From Arthrobacter sp. Hiyo8 (lineage in GTDB: Bacteria > Actinomycetota > Actinomycetes > Actinomycetales > Micrococcaceae), in assembly GCA_001549895.1 (NCBI GenBank), contig AP014719.1:2232001-2296000 (forward strand): DNA of 64,000 bases, in the 5' to 3' direction. The position numbers and the translations under genes are program-made. Numbering within the stretch: position 1 is the stretch's first letter; every line of letters begins with the position of its first letter. Of this stretch, positions 40,545 through 50,556 are shown in pieces. Below the pieces are notes generated by a model. The model saw nothing but the letters and a program-made list of their open reading frames with translations. It did no database searches and was not told the DNA's origin.

Positions 40545-40590
40545 CAAGGCTGGTTATTTGTGGCGGTCCCGCCACAAATAACCAGCCTTG
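40545..40590. terminator. perfect 22-bp inverted repeat between convergent genes
   Basis: Arms 40545-40566 and 40569-40590 are perfectly complementary around two bases (TC). They begin CAAGGCTGG and end CCAGCCTTG. The element lies between the MFS stop (40449) and the stop of the secreted protein (40598), as expected for a bidirectional terminator. Confidence 0.8.
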
Positions 40591-40597
40591 CCGCCGT

Positions 40598-41122
40598 TTA
40601 AGCCTTGCGGTCGGCTTTCTGCTCCTGCATCCGCTTTGCCTGCGCCTGGATCTTCGGGCCGTAGCCGCCGTTCAGGGCTGTGTCCCTGATGTGGGTTGCC
40701 TTGGCCACCCGGTCGCCGTCGGCTGCGTCCTTCAGCGCTTTCAGGTCCGCTTGCAGCGCGGCTGGAAGCTTCGCGGCCACTTTCGGGCGCTTGTCCAGGA
40801 TGAACGTGGCGATCTTCGCGGCGCGTTGGCCGTAGTTCGGTTTGCTGCTGTCACCGTTCACGAAGAACCGCAGGGCCGCCGCGAGCGGATGCCGCGCGAG
40901 CGCCGTCTTGGCCGCCGCTGCTGTTGCAGTCCCGGCCGTCGCGGTGGGCTGGGAGGTGGCTGCCGCCGTCGTGCTCGGGCTACTTGAGGTAGCAGCGTTG
41001 GCGGCGATCACGCCGCCGCCCAGCAGGAGGCCTGCTGCGAGGACGCTGACGACGGCGGTGCGCGCTTTGGTACGCTTGCGGCCCTCAACGGGAGTGCTGG
41101 AGCTCGGGATGGTGTTGTTCAT
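40598..41122 (-). CDS. secreted or membrane-anchored helical hypothetical protein
   Basis: 174 residues. The N-terminal segment TAVVSVLAAGLLLGGGVIAANA is a signal peptide or anchor. A Ser/Thr/Ala linker follows, then a helical domain (LARHPLAAALRFFVNGD, AAKIATFILDKRPKVAAKLP, AKRMQEQKADRKA). AAAGGA lies 9 bases before the ATG. It is divergent from a two-component system, so it may be its target or its sensor partner. No family was recognised. Confidence 0.65.
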   Translation of the reverse strand: MNNTIPSSSTPVEGRKRTKARTAVVSVLAAGLLLGGGVIAANAATSSSPSTTAAATSQPTATAGTATAAAAKTALARHPLAAALRFFVNGDSSKPNYGQRAAKIATFILDKRPKVAAKLPAALQADLKALKDAADGDRVAKATHIRDTALNGGYGPKIQAQAKRMQEQKADRKA

Positions 41123-41290
41123 GGTCCGTGTCCTTTGTTCCGGCCGGTGGTCGATCCGCCGGCGCTCTTCACCACACTCTGGTCCGGCCGCATGAATTGA
41201 TTGTTCGGCCAATGTTCGAAGAATGTAAAACCGTCCCCGGCGGCCGACGAGGACGCTCCACAGGCTTGATCCTTGCTGTTGAATGGACGC

Positions 41291-42010
41291 ATGGAAGACA
41301 GCCGCGGATTGGTGCTGATTGCCGAGGATGAACGGGCAATTGCCGATATCCAGCGCCTCTATCTGGGCCGCGCGGGTTTCGGTGTACACGTTGAGCGGGA
41401 CGGGGTGTCCGCGTTGGCACAGATCAAGCGGCTCAAACCGGTCGCGGTGATTCTCGACGTCGGCCTGCCCGGTCTGGACGGGATCGAGCTTTGCAGGCAA
41501 CTGCGGCAGGCAGAGGACTGGACGCCGGTACTGTTCGTCACGGCCCGGGATGAGGAGGTGGACCGCGTCCTTGGCCTGGAATTGGGCGCGGACGACTATC
41601 TCACCAAGCCGTTTTCGCCCTCCGAACTGGTGGCGCGGGTCAAGGCGGTCCTGCGCCGGACCGAAGGAACCCCACGTTCCAAACCGCTCGTGCTGGGCAG
41701 CGTCGAACTGGATCCGCTGAACCGGACCGCACGCGCGGGAACCGAGGAACTCACCCTGACGGCCACCGAATTCGACCTCCTCGCGTACCTCATGGCGCAG
41801 CCTGGCCGGGTCTTTTCCCGGGAGCAGCTCCTGTCCGCCGTGTGGGGGCAGGCCAGTTATGCCGCCGGGCGGACAGTGGATGTGCACATCGCGCAGCTCC
41901 GTGCCAAGCTCGGCGAGCACTCCCCCATCGCGACGAGCCGCGGCGTCGGCTATTCGGCCGCGCCTCCCCATTCGTCCGTGCTCCGTCCCGGCGCCGGAGG
42001 AGCCACGTGA
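41291..42010 (+). CDS. OmpR family response regulator
   Basis: 239 residues, intact. The receiver domain has acidic residues in IAEDERA, the phosphorylated Asp56 in VILDVGLPG, and TKPF with the conserved Lys. The C-terminal winged helix has LTATEFDLLAYLMAQPG, VFSREQLLSAVWG and RTVDVHIAQLRAKLG. The stop overlaps the kinase start. ATG at 41291 was chosen because it begins the receiver fold; the ribosome site is weak. Confidence 0.92.
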   Translation: MEDSRGLVLIAEDERAIADIQRLYLGRAGFGVHVERDGVSALAQIKRLKPVAVILDVGLPGLDGIELCRQLRQAEDWTPVLFVTARDEEVDRVLGLELGADDYLTKPFSPSELVARVKAVLRRTEGTPRSKPLVLGSVELDPLNRTARAGTEELTLTATEFDLLAYLMAQPGRVFSREQLLSAVWGQASYAAGRTVDVHIAQLRAKLGEHSPIATSRGVGYSAAPPHSSVLRPGAGGAT

Positions 42011-43373
42011 GGCGCTGGTTCGGCACACTGGCCGGACGCACGACGGCGGTGATCGCCGCCGTCGCGACCGTCGCCGTCGTACTTGCCGGCCTTCTGGCGG
42101 CGCAACTGGTCAACGCCACGGCGGTTGACGAAGCCAAGAAGTACCTCGCGGTCGAGGCCGATTCCCTCAGCAAGCAGTCAAGCCTTGGGAGCCTGCAGGA
42201 CCTGCGCACAGATCTGCTCACGCACGGCGCGAGGCTCGCGCAAATCAGCACCGACGGCCGCGTGACAGGCGGCGGGGCGAGGCTGGTGGATGCGAAGACC
42301 GTCGCGGAGGTATTGACCGGAAAGTCGGTCTCGACGTCGGTGAACGGTCCACAGAACACCGTGGTCCTCGAGGCCCGGCCCTTGGCGGCCGGCGGAGGCG
42401 TGGTGCTGGCGCAGCCCGTGTCCGAAATCCGCGCGGCCGCCGCTCCCCTCCTGAGCCGCATGCTGATTGCCCTCGCAGTCTGCCTGGTGTTCGCCATCGT
42501 CGCCGGTGGCCTGTTGGCGCAATGGTTGAGCCGGCCGTTGGTGCGTACGGCGCATTCGGCCCATCGTCTCGCAGCCGGAGAACGATCCGTGGCCGTAGCA
42601 CCCGGCGGCCCGGCCGAAGTGGTGGAGGTGTCGCAGGCGCTGGCGGCCCTCGATGCCGCGCTCCGTACCAGCGAGGGCCGCCAACGCGAGTTCCTGCTCT
42701 CCATTTCGCACGAAATCCGGACACCACTTACCGCGCTGCGGGGCTACGCCGAAGCGCTTGCCGATGGCGTGGTCAGCGGAGACGACGTGAGCGGGGTCGG
42801 ACGGACGCTCGTGGCCGAAACCAACCGCCTGGACCGTTTTGTCCGCGATCTCCTGGAATTGGCACGGCTTGAGTCCGATGATTTCCGCGTGGAACTCCAG
42901 CCTGTGGACGCATCCTTGATCCTGCGCGAGAGTTGGCAGGCCTGGCAAGCGGTGTGCGTCCAGAACGGAATTGCCGGTCGGCTCGAACTGCCTTCCGGGC
43001 CATTGCCGGTCCGCAGCGATGGCCAGCGCCTGCGCCAAGTGGTGGACGGCTTGCTGGAAAACGCGCTGCGCGTGACCCCTGAAAGCGCTCCCGTTGTGCT
43101 CGCCGCTTACCTTTCCGGCAACGGACTCACCGTTGAAGTGCGCGACGGCGGCCTGGCCTCACGGAGGCGGATGCCTCCGTCGCGTTCGAACGCGGTGCGC
43201 TCTTTGCCAGATACAGCGGAGAACGGCCGGTTGGAAGCGGACTCGGTTTGTCCATCGCGGCAAGGATCGTGCAGCGGATGGGCGGCCGCATCAGTGTGCG
43301 TGCGGCGCGTGAGGGCGGCGCGGCATTTGTCGTGGAGTTGCCCGGCATTCCCGCGGGCCCCCGTCAAACGTAG
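42007..43373 (+). CDS. sensor histidine kinase, frameshifted
   Basis: About 456 residues. Two membrane segments (TTAVIAAVATVAVVLAGLLA and MLIALAVCLVFAIVAGGLLA) flank an extracytoplasmic sensor of about 120 residues. HAMP and dimerisation regions follow, with the H-box LLSISHEIRTPL, the N-box LLENALRVTPE and the G-box GSGLGLSIA. One missing C at about 43150 breaks the ATPase domain; repair gives DGGPGLTEADASVAF. The GTG overlaps the regulator stop. The signal is unknown. Confidence 0.9.
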
Positions 43374-43382
43374 ACTCTGCGC

Positions 43383-43784
43383 ATGGCTGATGTTCCGGTG
43401 GGTTCGCTGCACCACGTAGAAATTTGGGTACCCCACATCAGCCGGGCGCAGGAAGAATGGGGCTGGCTGCTGGCCGAACTGGGCTACGAACAATTCCAGG
43501 AGTGGCCCGAGGGCTGCAGTTGGAAACTCGGAGGCACGTACATCGTGATCGAGCAGTCCACGGCCCTCACGGGAAGCACGCACCGCAGGACGGAGCCCGG
43601 GCTCAACCACCTCGCCTTCCATGCCGGCACCAGGGAGAACGTGGACCGGCTCCGGGAGCTCGGCGCGGACTCGGGCTGGTACGAGATGTTCGAGAGCAAA
43701 TATCCCCACGCCGGCGGGCCCGGCCACTACGCCGCCTATCTGGTGAATACCGACGGCTACGAGGTGGAGCTGGTGGCCGGCTGA
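43383..43784 (+). CDS. VOC family (glyoxalase/bleomycin-resistance-like) protein
   Basis: 133 residues with two beta-alpha-beta-beta-beta modules. GSLHHVEIWVPHI and PGLNHLAFHAG begin the modules and supply His ligands. YLVNTDGYEVELVA holds the usual final Glu. It is probably a metal-dependent lyase or dioxygenase, or a drug-binding protein. A TAGACT at 43371 stands only about 7 bases before the ATG, so the mRNA could be leaderless. Confidence 0.88.
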   Translation: MADVPVGSLHHVEIWVPHISRAQEEWGWLLAELGYEQFQEWPEGCSWKLGGTYIVIEQSTALTGSTHRRTEPGLNHLAFHAGTRENVDRLRELGADSGWYEMFESKYPHAGGPGHYAAYLVNTDGYEVELVAG

Positions 43785-44275
43785 TCAGCCGTCTGCGGCA
43801 GTGGGCTGAATTCGGAATCGTCTTGTTGATCTTTCCCGGAGTTACGGGCATCGGTGCGGAAGATCCAGTATTTGTAGAGGAAGAAATTCCAGGTCATTGT
43901 CGAAACCGTGGCCACTACTTTTCCACCCGCATAGGTGAGGGCGAGGCTATCGAAAAGATTGACGATGATGTCCGTTGCGAAGACGTTGAAAACGACTAGG
44001 AGGCCGTAGCGGAACATGCTGACGTGCTGCCGGTTATTGGACTGGAAAGTATATGAGCGCTGGACGAAATAGTTGAAGACGAGGCTCGCGAGGAAAGCAG
44101 CTGGCGTGGCAAACCACAGGTCAACTCCAAAGCCTTCGTGCAACAGAACCAGCAGGCCAAGATCAATGGCGAAGGAGAGCCCTCCCACGATCAAGAATTT
44201 CAAGAGGTGGCTACGGTGGACAAAGCCCACCATGCGCGTCACTTGAGCACGCGGGTCTAGCGCCACTGTTAGCAC
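43757..44275 (-). CDS. GtrA-like membrane protein
   Basis: 172 residues with four membrane segments (LLKFLIVGGLSFAIDLGLLV, FATPAAFLASLVFNYFVQ, and two more to NFFLYKYWIF). This is the GtrA/DPMS-like pattern. Members help move lipid-linked sugars across the membrane for cell-wall polysaccharides. Its C-terminal 9 codons overlap the convergent VOC gene. It starts the envelope-type region. Confidence 0.9.
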   Translation of the reverse strand: MLTVALDPRAQVTRMVGFVHRSHLLKFLIVGGLSFAIDLGLLVLLHEGFGVDLWFATPAAFLASLVFNYFVQRSYTFQSNNRQHVSMFRYGLLVVFNVFATDIIVNLFDSLALTYAGGKVVATVSTMTWNFFLYKYWIFRTDARNSGKDQQDDSEFSPLPQTADQPATSSTS

Positions 44276-44487
44276 CCCAAAATCGTCAATGTCATATAAA
44301 CTGCGGCTTCCGGCGGAGACAGCCTCGCCTCAGCGACCGCAAGGCTCGATCAATCATAACGGCTCCGGTTCCAGCGAAACGCCGCGCATCGAACCGCCAA
44401 ACCGTGCCGATGGCCTGTTTCGAACGGCTTCAGGCGGTCTCGTCCAGCCGGGTTGTTGGCGACCGGGTGCGATAACGTATCAGGACG

Positions 44488-46056
44488 ATGGTTACCAATT
44501 CTCCAGCCCTGCCAAGCGCAGCACGCAGGCCGGGCACACTGCCCACATTGCGGTTTACGTTCATTGCGTTCCCCATCATTGCCGTGCTTTCCATGATTTG
44601 GGTGTTCGCCTCACCCCTGATGTCAGTACCCGACGAGCCGGCCCACACCATCAAAGCCGCGGCAGTCGCCCGTGGTGAGCTCACGGGAAGCTCAACAGGC
44701 AAGCAGGGCGAGCAGACTATTGTCACGGTTCCGAGATACATTTCCACCATCAGCGCCCAAGGTTGCTTCGCTTTCAAAATCGCCATGACGCCTGCGTGCG
44801 CACCTCCACTCGACCCCGCAGCGCGGGACCTCGTGCAAGCCCAAACGAGCGCCGGCAATTACAACCCGATGTACTACGCGATGGTCGGCCTTCCCTCACG
44901 GTTCATGGCGGGCGAGCCCGCGATCTACCTGATGCGCCTGATCAGTGCCCTGATCTGCTCAGTGTTCCTTGCGGCCACCATCGGCGCTGCGGCGTCATTG
45001 CGCCGTCGCTTCTGGCCAGTGGCGAGCTGCCTGGTTTTCATCACGCCGATGGTGCTTTTTCTCAACGGCTCGATCAATCCCAACGCGCTTGAAGTGGTTA
45101 CGACTTCTGCCTTGTTTCTCAACCTATGCGTCGTTCTCGAGAATTACCGGAATCTCAAGAACGTTCGGACGAGCATCGTTATTGTCGGGATTTCCGGAGC
45201 CGTTTTGGCCAATACCCGCGCTCTTTCGTTGCTCTGGCTGGCGGTGGCGGTAGTTTCAGCCGTGTTGATTTTCGGAATAAAGCCGATGGTCGCCGTCGTG
45301 AAGAACCGATTGGGCCTGGCCATGACCGCGCTCATCGGCCTTGGTTGCGCTGCCAGTCTCGCCTGGCTGGTCGCGGCAAATAGCCTGAGCAGCCTGACGG
45401 GTACCCCCAGTGATGTGACACCGGACCAGGCCTTCGTCACGATGCTGGACCGCTCATTCGACTATGCGTCCGGCTATATCGGAATCATGGGCTGGCTGGA
45501 CACCGGCGCACCCGCCGCGGTCTACGCCTTCTGGCACTTTGCCTTTGCGGCCGTCATCATCGGCGGCCTCACCGCACGGCCTCTGCGGGCCCGGCCCGCA
45601 GTCTGGATCCTGCTTGTCGCTGTATTGATCCTGCCGCCCATCCTTCAGGCCCAGGTAATACAGCAAATTGGCTACATCTGGCAGGGCAGATACTTGCTGG
45701 CCCTGTTTGTCTTGCTTCTGCTCGCCTGCGGAGTGGCCATGCGCATGCGCCCGACACCACGGGGACCATGGGCGCGTTCCCTGTCTCCGTGGCTCTTTGC
45801 CGGAGCCGTTGGCGTACACGTTTACCTCTTTGTGTTTGTCCTCCGGCGGTACACGATAGGTCTCCAAACCCATACGAACTGGACGGAAATGTTCGATCCG
45901 CTGTGGCAGCCGCCCTTCACTTGGGAAGGGCTGACAACTGCATACCTCCTGGTACTTGTTGCGGGTGCAGTCATCTCACACAGGATCCTCTTTCCGCGCA
46001 TCCCGCGTTTTCCCTGGAATGTTGAGCGCAGCGAAGCCGAACTCATCACTACCTAG
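44488..46056 (+). CDS. DUF2142 family membrane protein
   Basis: 522 residues, intact, with about 11 membrane segments. The first loop has SPLMSVPDEPAHTIKAAAVA, the DUF2142 mark, and NYNPMYYAMVGLPS follows, as in membrane glycosyltransferase-like (GT-C) folds. The Asp-Glu pair in VPDEPAH is at the usual acidic-motif position. A role in sugar transfer from a lipid donor is likely by family, but unproven. It stands in the GtrA/acyltransferase neighbourhood. Confidence 0.85.
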   Translation: MVTNSPALPSAARRPGTLPTLRFTFIAFPIIAVLSMIWVFASPLMSVPDEPAHTIKAAAVARGELTGSSTGKQGEQTIVTVPRYISTISAQGCFAFKIAMTPACAPPLDPAARDLVQAQTSAGNYNPMYYAMVGLPSRFMAGEPAIYLMRLISALICSVFLAATIGAAASLRRRFWPVASCLVFITPMVLFLNGSINPNALEVVTTSALFLNLCVVLENYRNLKNVRTSIVIVGISGAVLANTRALSLLWLAVAVVSAVLIFGIKPMVAVVKNRLGLAMTALIGLGCAASLAWLVAANSLSSLTGTPSDVTPDQAFVTMLDRSFDYASGYIGIMGWLDTGAPAAVYAFWHFAFAAVIIGGLTARPLRARPAVWILLVAVLILPPILQAQVIQQIGYIWQGRYLLALFVLLLLACGVAMRMRPTPRGPWARSLSPWLFAGAVGVHVYLFVFVLRRYTIGLQTHTNWTEMFDPLWQPPFTWEGLTTAYLLVLVAGAVISHRILFPRIPRFPWNVERSEAELITT

Positions 46057-46076
46057 CGCACGGACCCCCATCCGGG

Positions 46077-47387
46077 TCAGTCGAGGATGCGACAGGGGAG
46101 CTTGACGCCTTTGATCGACCAATCCGTCGGGGCGATCGGAACGATCTGCTCCGGTTCGGCCCCGGGCGTCCGGCATGCCGCTCGGGCCTGCTCGAGATGG
46201 TCCGCCCAGATTGGTCCGAACTCGCGCCCACGGCCACGGGGAAGAAGTAGACGAGCATCAGCACGGCCAAAACGCCGAGCGCCGCCGGCCGTGCAGAGCG
46301 CCCCAGAACCTCGCCCAGAAGCGGCAAGAGTGCGAACAGGAACATGGACGGCGCAACAGCGTACCGCCCGAGGTGCAAGGCGTTCCAGCCGGCGTCGTCG
46401 AAAGCGGCGTAGTCGAGGAACGGCCGGAAGTTCAGGGCCACGGCTGCGCACGCTATGACGACCGAGCCGCCCAGGAACGCGCCTGCGGCAACCCTCTCGC
46501 GCGTTCCACCCCGAACAAGGATGAGCGCGGTCGCTGCAAGGAAGAGGACCCCGCCAGCACCACGGGCACCCAACCGAAACGGACTACCACGCGGGATATC
46601 TGTCCGGCGGTACCGAACATTACGGCGGACGGGCCGTCGACGAACCACCCGTATACGACCGATAGCCAATTCACCGGCGGTGCGGCCGGGTTTTCGCGCG
46701 GGAACGCCAGCGTCGTGAAAACCTGCGCCCCAACGCCAACGAGGAGGGCTAGCCTCGGACCCCAAAGGCGTGCGTCCCGCAGCCTGTAGAGAAACAGGGG
46801 GACGAACACTGCGGCCTGTATTTCGGTAAGGCCCACGAGCAGCGCCGCAACCGTCAGGAGGACACCCTCGGCCCATGTCCGGGGCCGTTTCAAAAGGAGC
46901 CACGGCGCCAAGTACAGGAAGTACCAATGCAGGTTTGCGAGGTTTCCGAGGGCCTCCTCCGGGCTGGCAGCGACCAAGACGGGCACCGCTGCGAACCCAA
47001 GCCGGACCCAGGTATTACTGGACAGCGCGGACGAGCAGTGGAACACGAGCGCGGCCACGCCGCCCACGATCAGGCACGCCGCCACGGTCACCGCGATCGC
47101 CCACGCGTCCACAGGAAGCAGTCTTACGACCAGCCACGCCACCCCGCGGGGCACGACGTGGAGGTAGCCTTGGTAGGGGCGAAGATGCCCCGGAGGCCTG
47201 CGTCCTTGAGCACGTCATTGATGAAGATCCCGCCATCTTCGGCCCACAGGGTTCCGATAGCCGGGCCCGGGAGCCGCGCCAGCGAAATCAGTGTCGAGAC
47301 CAGGACGATCGACGCGTACACCACAGGGTTCCGCGAGCGGACAGTAGGAGCGAAAAAGGCGCGACGGCGCACGGTCAGGACAGCCAA
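46077..47387 (-). CDS. polytopic membrane protein (glycosyltransferase-like), frameshifted
   Basis: About 437 residues with about 9-10 hydrophobic segments. GTLWAEDGGIFINDVLKDAG sits in the first outer loop and carries the acidic residues expected in GT-C-like enzymes; NLANLHWYFLYLAPWLLL follows later. Breaks at about 47158, 46555 and 46222 each need one base; repair gives VGAEFGPIWADHLEQARA near the end. It converges on the DUF2142 gene. A role in surface glycan assembly is inferred. Confidence 0.7.
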
Positions 47388-47436
47388 GCGGGGACCCCCA
47401 AAAGAAAATTGCAGACAGGAGGCCGATTCTACATCC

Positions 47437-48689
47437 TCAGCGCTTAACGCTTAGTTCCTGTTGAGGTTCGGGTTGTTGTACCTTCAACGCCGGCCTCTTC
47501 AGCTTCATCGCCGGGCGCTCTACAAAGTAGTAAGTCAAGGTGGACAAGGACAGTGTGATGGCCAGGACGAGGAGCCCGTTCAGCGGCAAGGCGAGAGTGT
47601 TTTGGCCGAACGTCCGGTGATGCCCCATTAGCCAAAAAATTACGGGCAGATGCCAGAGATAGATGCTGTAACTCATGACGCCCGTGAAGCGGAATGGCAA
47701 CCATTCGAGAACACGGGCCGTCCGATTCAGGTCGTCTCCCGGGATGACGGTAATACGACTGCGAGCAATACCAACGCCGCAGCCACCCCGGAGACCGTGG
47801 AAATTACGGGTCGGGCGAATTCAAGGGCCAGGAGCTCGATCAGCGCCGCGACCAGGACTAGTGCTGCCTTGACCCGGGTCTGCACCCGCTCCACGCCGCG
47901 TTCGTGGATCACGACCACTGCCACGGCGGCGAGCATTCCGTATCCAAAGAGATCCGCCTGCGCAAGGAAGCTCCGAAGGAAGACTGCACTGCCAGTCTGC
48001 CCGAAGCCGAAGTTCGCCGCATCGATCGGGCTCATTCGGCTTGCCGCGTCACTGGCCCAAAGCGTAATGCCCAGGCCGACGATGACCATGGCAAGCGGCG
48101 CGCACACCAAGGCGGCAGTCTTCCTCGATCCTTTTCGAATCCTCCACAGGGCAAGAAAGGCCACCAAGGGCAGAACAAAATAGAAGGTGATCTCAGCCGT
48201 CAATGACCACGACACCGGCAGGCCGCTCATGACGTACTCCGGAATGAACATGTGAACAAGAAGTACGTTGGCTGCGATCTTGAGGGGATCCGTGAGCCTG
48301 CCGATGTTTTCCGGGCCGAACCCGTGAGTGCTGCCGTGAAGGTACACGGAACCGACGAAGAGTCCGGTGACAACGAAGATCACGATGTACGCGGGATAAA
48401 TCCGCAGCAGCCTGTTGTATGCATAGCGGCGGATGGACGGCAGCTGCCTGCCCTGCACGATCGCGGAAACGAAGGGCCTGTACAACAGGAAGCCGGAGAG
48501 GACGAAGAACAGGGTGAGGCCCTGGTTGCAAAGCGAAAAGAGAATTTCCAAGGGCCCGGTCTGCACTTGGAATGATGTCGTCAAAGCAAGGTGGTAAACC
48601 ATCACCGATAGGGCCGCAATGCCTCGGAGGCCTTCGATTCCGGCAAGGCGACGACCCCACGATGGACGTACGGTAATGGTGTCCTGCAC
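47437..48689 (-). CDS. acyltransferase 3 family membrane protein, frameshifted
   Basis: About 418 residues with 10 expected membrane segments. LAGIEGLRGIAALSVMVYHLAL carries the conserved Arg and His of the family, and NQGLTLFFVLSGFLLYRPF follows. The end is SYSIYLWHLPVIFWLMG and STLTYYFVERPAMKL. A missing base at about 47742 splits it. Members O-acylate surface sugars or lipids. It fits with the preceding envelope genes. Confidence 0.9.
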
Positions 48690-48804
48690 GGGCGGTTCCC
48701 CTCAAAAGGCGGCTGCGTGATCCTGTGGGAGCTTACAGGATTCACTCAGCTGTGGTTCACTCGAGCGGAATATTGCCGCGCAAAACAATCAGGTTCGGGC
48801 CGCC

Positions 48805-49278
48805 TCACTCAGTTCCCGGACCTGGGTTCTGCAGCCTGTCCTTGAGTGCCGCGGTATCCACGCCCAGGTTATGGAGCAGGACGGCGGCCGGATCCGGTTC
48901 GCGCCGCTCCAGCAGTGCGAGCAAGAGGTGCCGCGTGCTGATCCTGCGGGCCTTCTCCCGGGTGGTCAGCATCAGTGAGTCCTGAATGACTGAGCGGGCG
49001 GCCGAGGTGAAGGTAGTCCGGCTGCTTCCCTTCGGCGCATTCAGCGGGCCGAAGTCCCCCAGCGTCACGCCAACGGCTTCCAGCGCCTGCTGGTCGAGGG
49101 CATCGAGCTGGGCGCGGGCGGATTCGAGGTCCGTTTCCAACGTCCGGCAGCTCCCGGGGTCGTGAAGCAATCCCAGCAGCAAATGGTCCGTGCCGATTCT
49201 CCGGTCTCCACGGCGTTTGGCTTCCTCGGCGCCGGCATGGACAGCGGTCCTGGCTTCGCCGGCAAATCGTTCAAACAT
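48805..49278 (-). CDS. Clp N-terminal domain-containing protein
   Basis: 157 residues with two Clp_N repeats: FERFAGEARTAVHAGAEEA/GTDHLLLGLLHDPG and FTSAARSVIQDSLML/STRHLLLALLERREPD. There is no ATPase domain. Such stand-alone Clp_N proteins may act as adaptors or peptide binders. The ATG at 49278 was chosen because it precedes the first repeat. A helix-turn-helix gene lies 7 bp upstream, a pairing common in actinobacteria. Confidence 0.88.
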   Translation of the reverse strand: MFERFAGEARTAVHAGAEEAKRRGDRRIGTDHLLLGLLHDPGSCRTLETDLESARAQLDALDQQALEAVGVTLGDFGPLNAPKGSSRTTFTSAARSVIQDSLMLTTREKARRISTRHLLLALLERREPDPAAVLLHNLGVDTAALKDRLQNPGPGTE

Positions 49279-49285
49279 GGCAGAC

Positions 49286-49487
49286 TCACTTTCCGTATTT
49301 GGCGTGGACCGACTGCTTGGAGACGCCCAAGGCATCACCTATTTGCTCCCAGGACCAACCGTGCTCCCGCGCGAGGGCCACGTTGGTGGCCTCCACCTTC
49401 TCAGCCAAGCGATGCAGGGCACCAACGGCGCGGAGCCCGATTACCGGTCCGTCGCCGGGATGTGGAAGTCAGCTCATCACCATTCAT
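49286..49487 (-). CDS. small helix-turn-helix protein, reading frame disturbed
   Basis: About 67 residues. The well-formed part is VIGLRAVGALHRLAEKVE, then HGWSWEQIGDALGVSKQSVH and AKYGK. This is a sigma-70-region-4-like helix-turn-helix. The ATG at 49487 begins MNGDEL, but a frame change near 49450-49465 must occur to reach the domain. Two inverted repeats stand just upstream. It is probably an autoregulator of the pair with the Clp_N gene. Confidence 0.65.
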
Positions 49488-49488
49488 G

Positions 49489-49535
49489 CTGTCAGTTTGG
49501 ACTGACGGCACAGGCCTGTCAATACAGACTGACAG
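49489..49535 (-). promoter_or_regulatory. two inverted repeats and a promoter element upstream of the HTH gene
   Basis: GTCAGT-TTGG-ACTGAC (49491-49506) is a perfect 6-bp inverted repeat with 4-bp spacer. CTGTCA (49516-49521) and TGACAG (49530-49535) form a second. On the minus strand TTGACA falls in the second repeat and may be the -35. Autoregulation by the HTH protein is plausible. Confidence 0.5.
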
Positions 49536-50059
49536 AATCTTCCTGTCCGCGGATCGGCCTGACGCGCCGCCGCATGGCGATCCTGGGCCAACGACTCAGG
49601 CCCACCAAGCCCTCGCATTCGAGGATGCCCCGGAGTCCATCGTCCAACAGCTCCGGGCCCAGCTCCTCGAAACCCAGCCTGCGATAGTAGGGCGCATTCC
49701 ACGGAACATCCCGGAAAGTGGTCAGGGTCAGCCACTCCAAGCCCTGGGCCTGAGCCCACTTTTCGGCAACATCGAGCAGCTCGCTCCCCAGACCTTGCCG
49801 CGCATGCGACGGATGGACGCTCAATTGCTCCACGTGCGCATTGCCGTCGAGGTGCTCAATCAGAAGATAGGCCACGGGAACATCTGACGTGTCGGCGAAG
49901 ACCAAGGCACCCCGCGCGCCTGGTAGAGAGCCATTTCCGTGACGGTCAATGGCTCGTCATCTGCGATGGCGTCCATTCCACAGGAGCGGAAGATCTCCCC
50001 GCGGCGAACTCGATCCCCCGGAGCCGTTCCAGTTCGTCCGCGCGGGCCGTCCTGATCAT
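49519..50059 (-). CDS. GNAT family N-acetyltransferase, frameshifted
   Basis: About 180 residues. The acetyl-CoA part is VEQLSVHPSHARQGLGSELLD, with Q-G-L-G-S as the pyrophosphate loop, followed by LTTFRDVPWNAPYYRRLGFE. The N-terminal MIRTARADELERLRGIEFAAG begins at 50059 and overlaps the SRPBCC stop (ATGA). Missing G bases at about 49997 and 49915 split it. The acceptor is unknown. Confidence 0.85.
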
Positions 50060-50511
50060 GCGGCGGCACCGTTGCGGGCAAGGTATTCGTTGCGCTTTTC
50101 GATGAGGTTCCGCAGGTATCGCCCGAGGAAGGCCTTCTCCGCAATCCGGCCCACAACGCCGAAAGGCGCCGCGAACTCGACGCGATCGATCATGAGCGTG
50201 CCGCCGTCGTCGGGAATGAACTCGTGCATGTGCCGGAAGAAGCGAAAGGGGCCACGCACTTGCTCGTCCGTAAACGATTCAGGGAATCGAAACCGGGTGA
50301 TGCGGCTGCTCATTCGCAGAGGTACAGCGAAATGCCAGGCCTGCCAGGTGACCTCGTCGCCTTCCGAGAGCAGTCCGGACACGACGCCGGCAACCGCTCG
50401 TTCCCGGGACTTGGCCATGGAGCCGACGTGCGCGTCGACATTGCGGGAGAGATCGAAGAGCTCCCCCGGTTCCATCCCGATACGCGTGCGGCATGTGAAC
50501 GACACAGTCAT
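50056..50511 (-). CDS. SRPBCC family protein
   Basis: 151 residues from the ATG at 50511; a longer frame upstream has no family match and enters the repeat element. MTVSFTCRTRIGMEPGELFDLSR opens the helix-grip fold, and HEFIPDDGGTLMIDRVEFAAP with FLGRYLRNLIEKRNEYLA closes it. This cavity type binds lipids or aromatic ligands. It is coupled to the GNAT gene behind it. Confidence 0.82.
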   Translation of the reverse strand: MTVSFTCRTRIGMEPGELFDLSRNVDAHVGSMAKSRERAVAGVVSGLLSEGDEVTWQAWHFAVPLRMSSRITRFRFPESFTDEQVRGPFRFFRHMHEFIPDDGGTLMIDRVEFAAPFGVVGRIAEKAFLGRYLRNLIEKRNEYLARNGAAA

Positions 50512-50556
50512 GCTTCGATCCTGCCACCGTTTCGAAACACCCGTCGACCCGACTAG

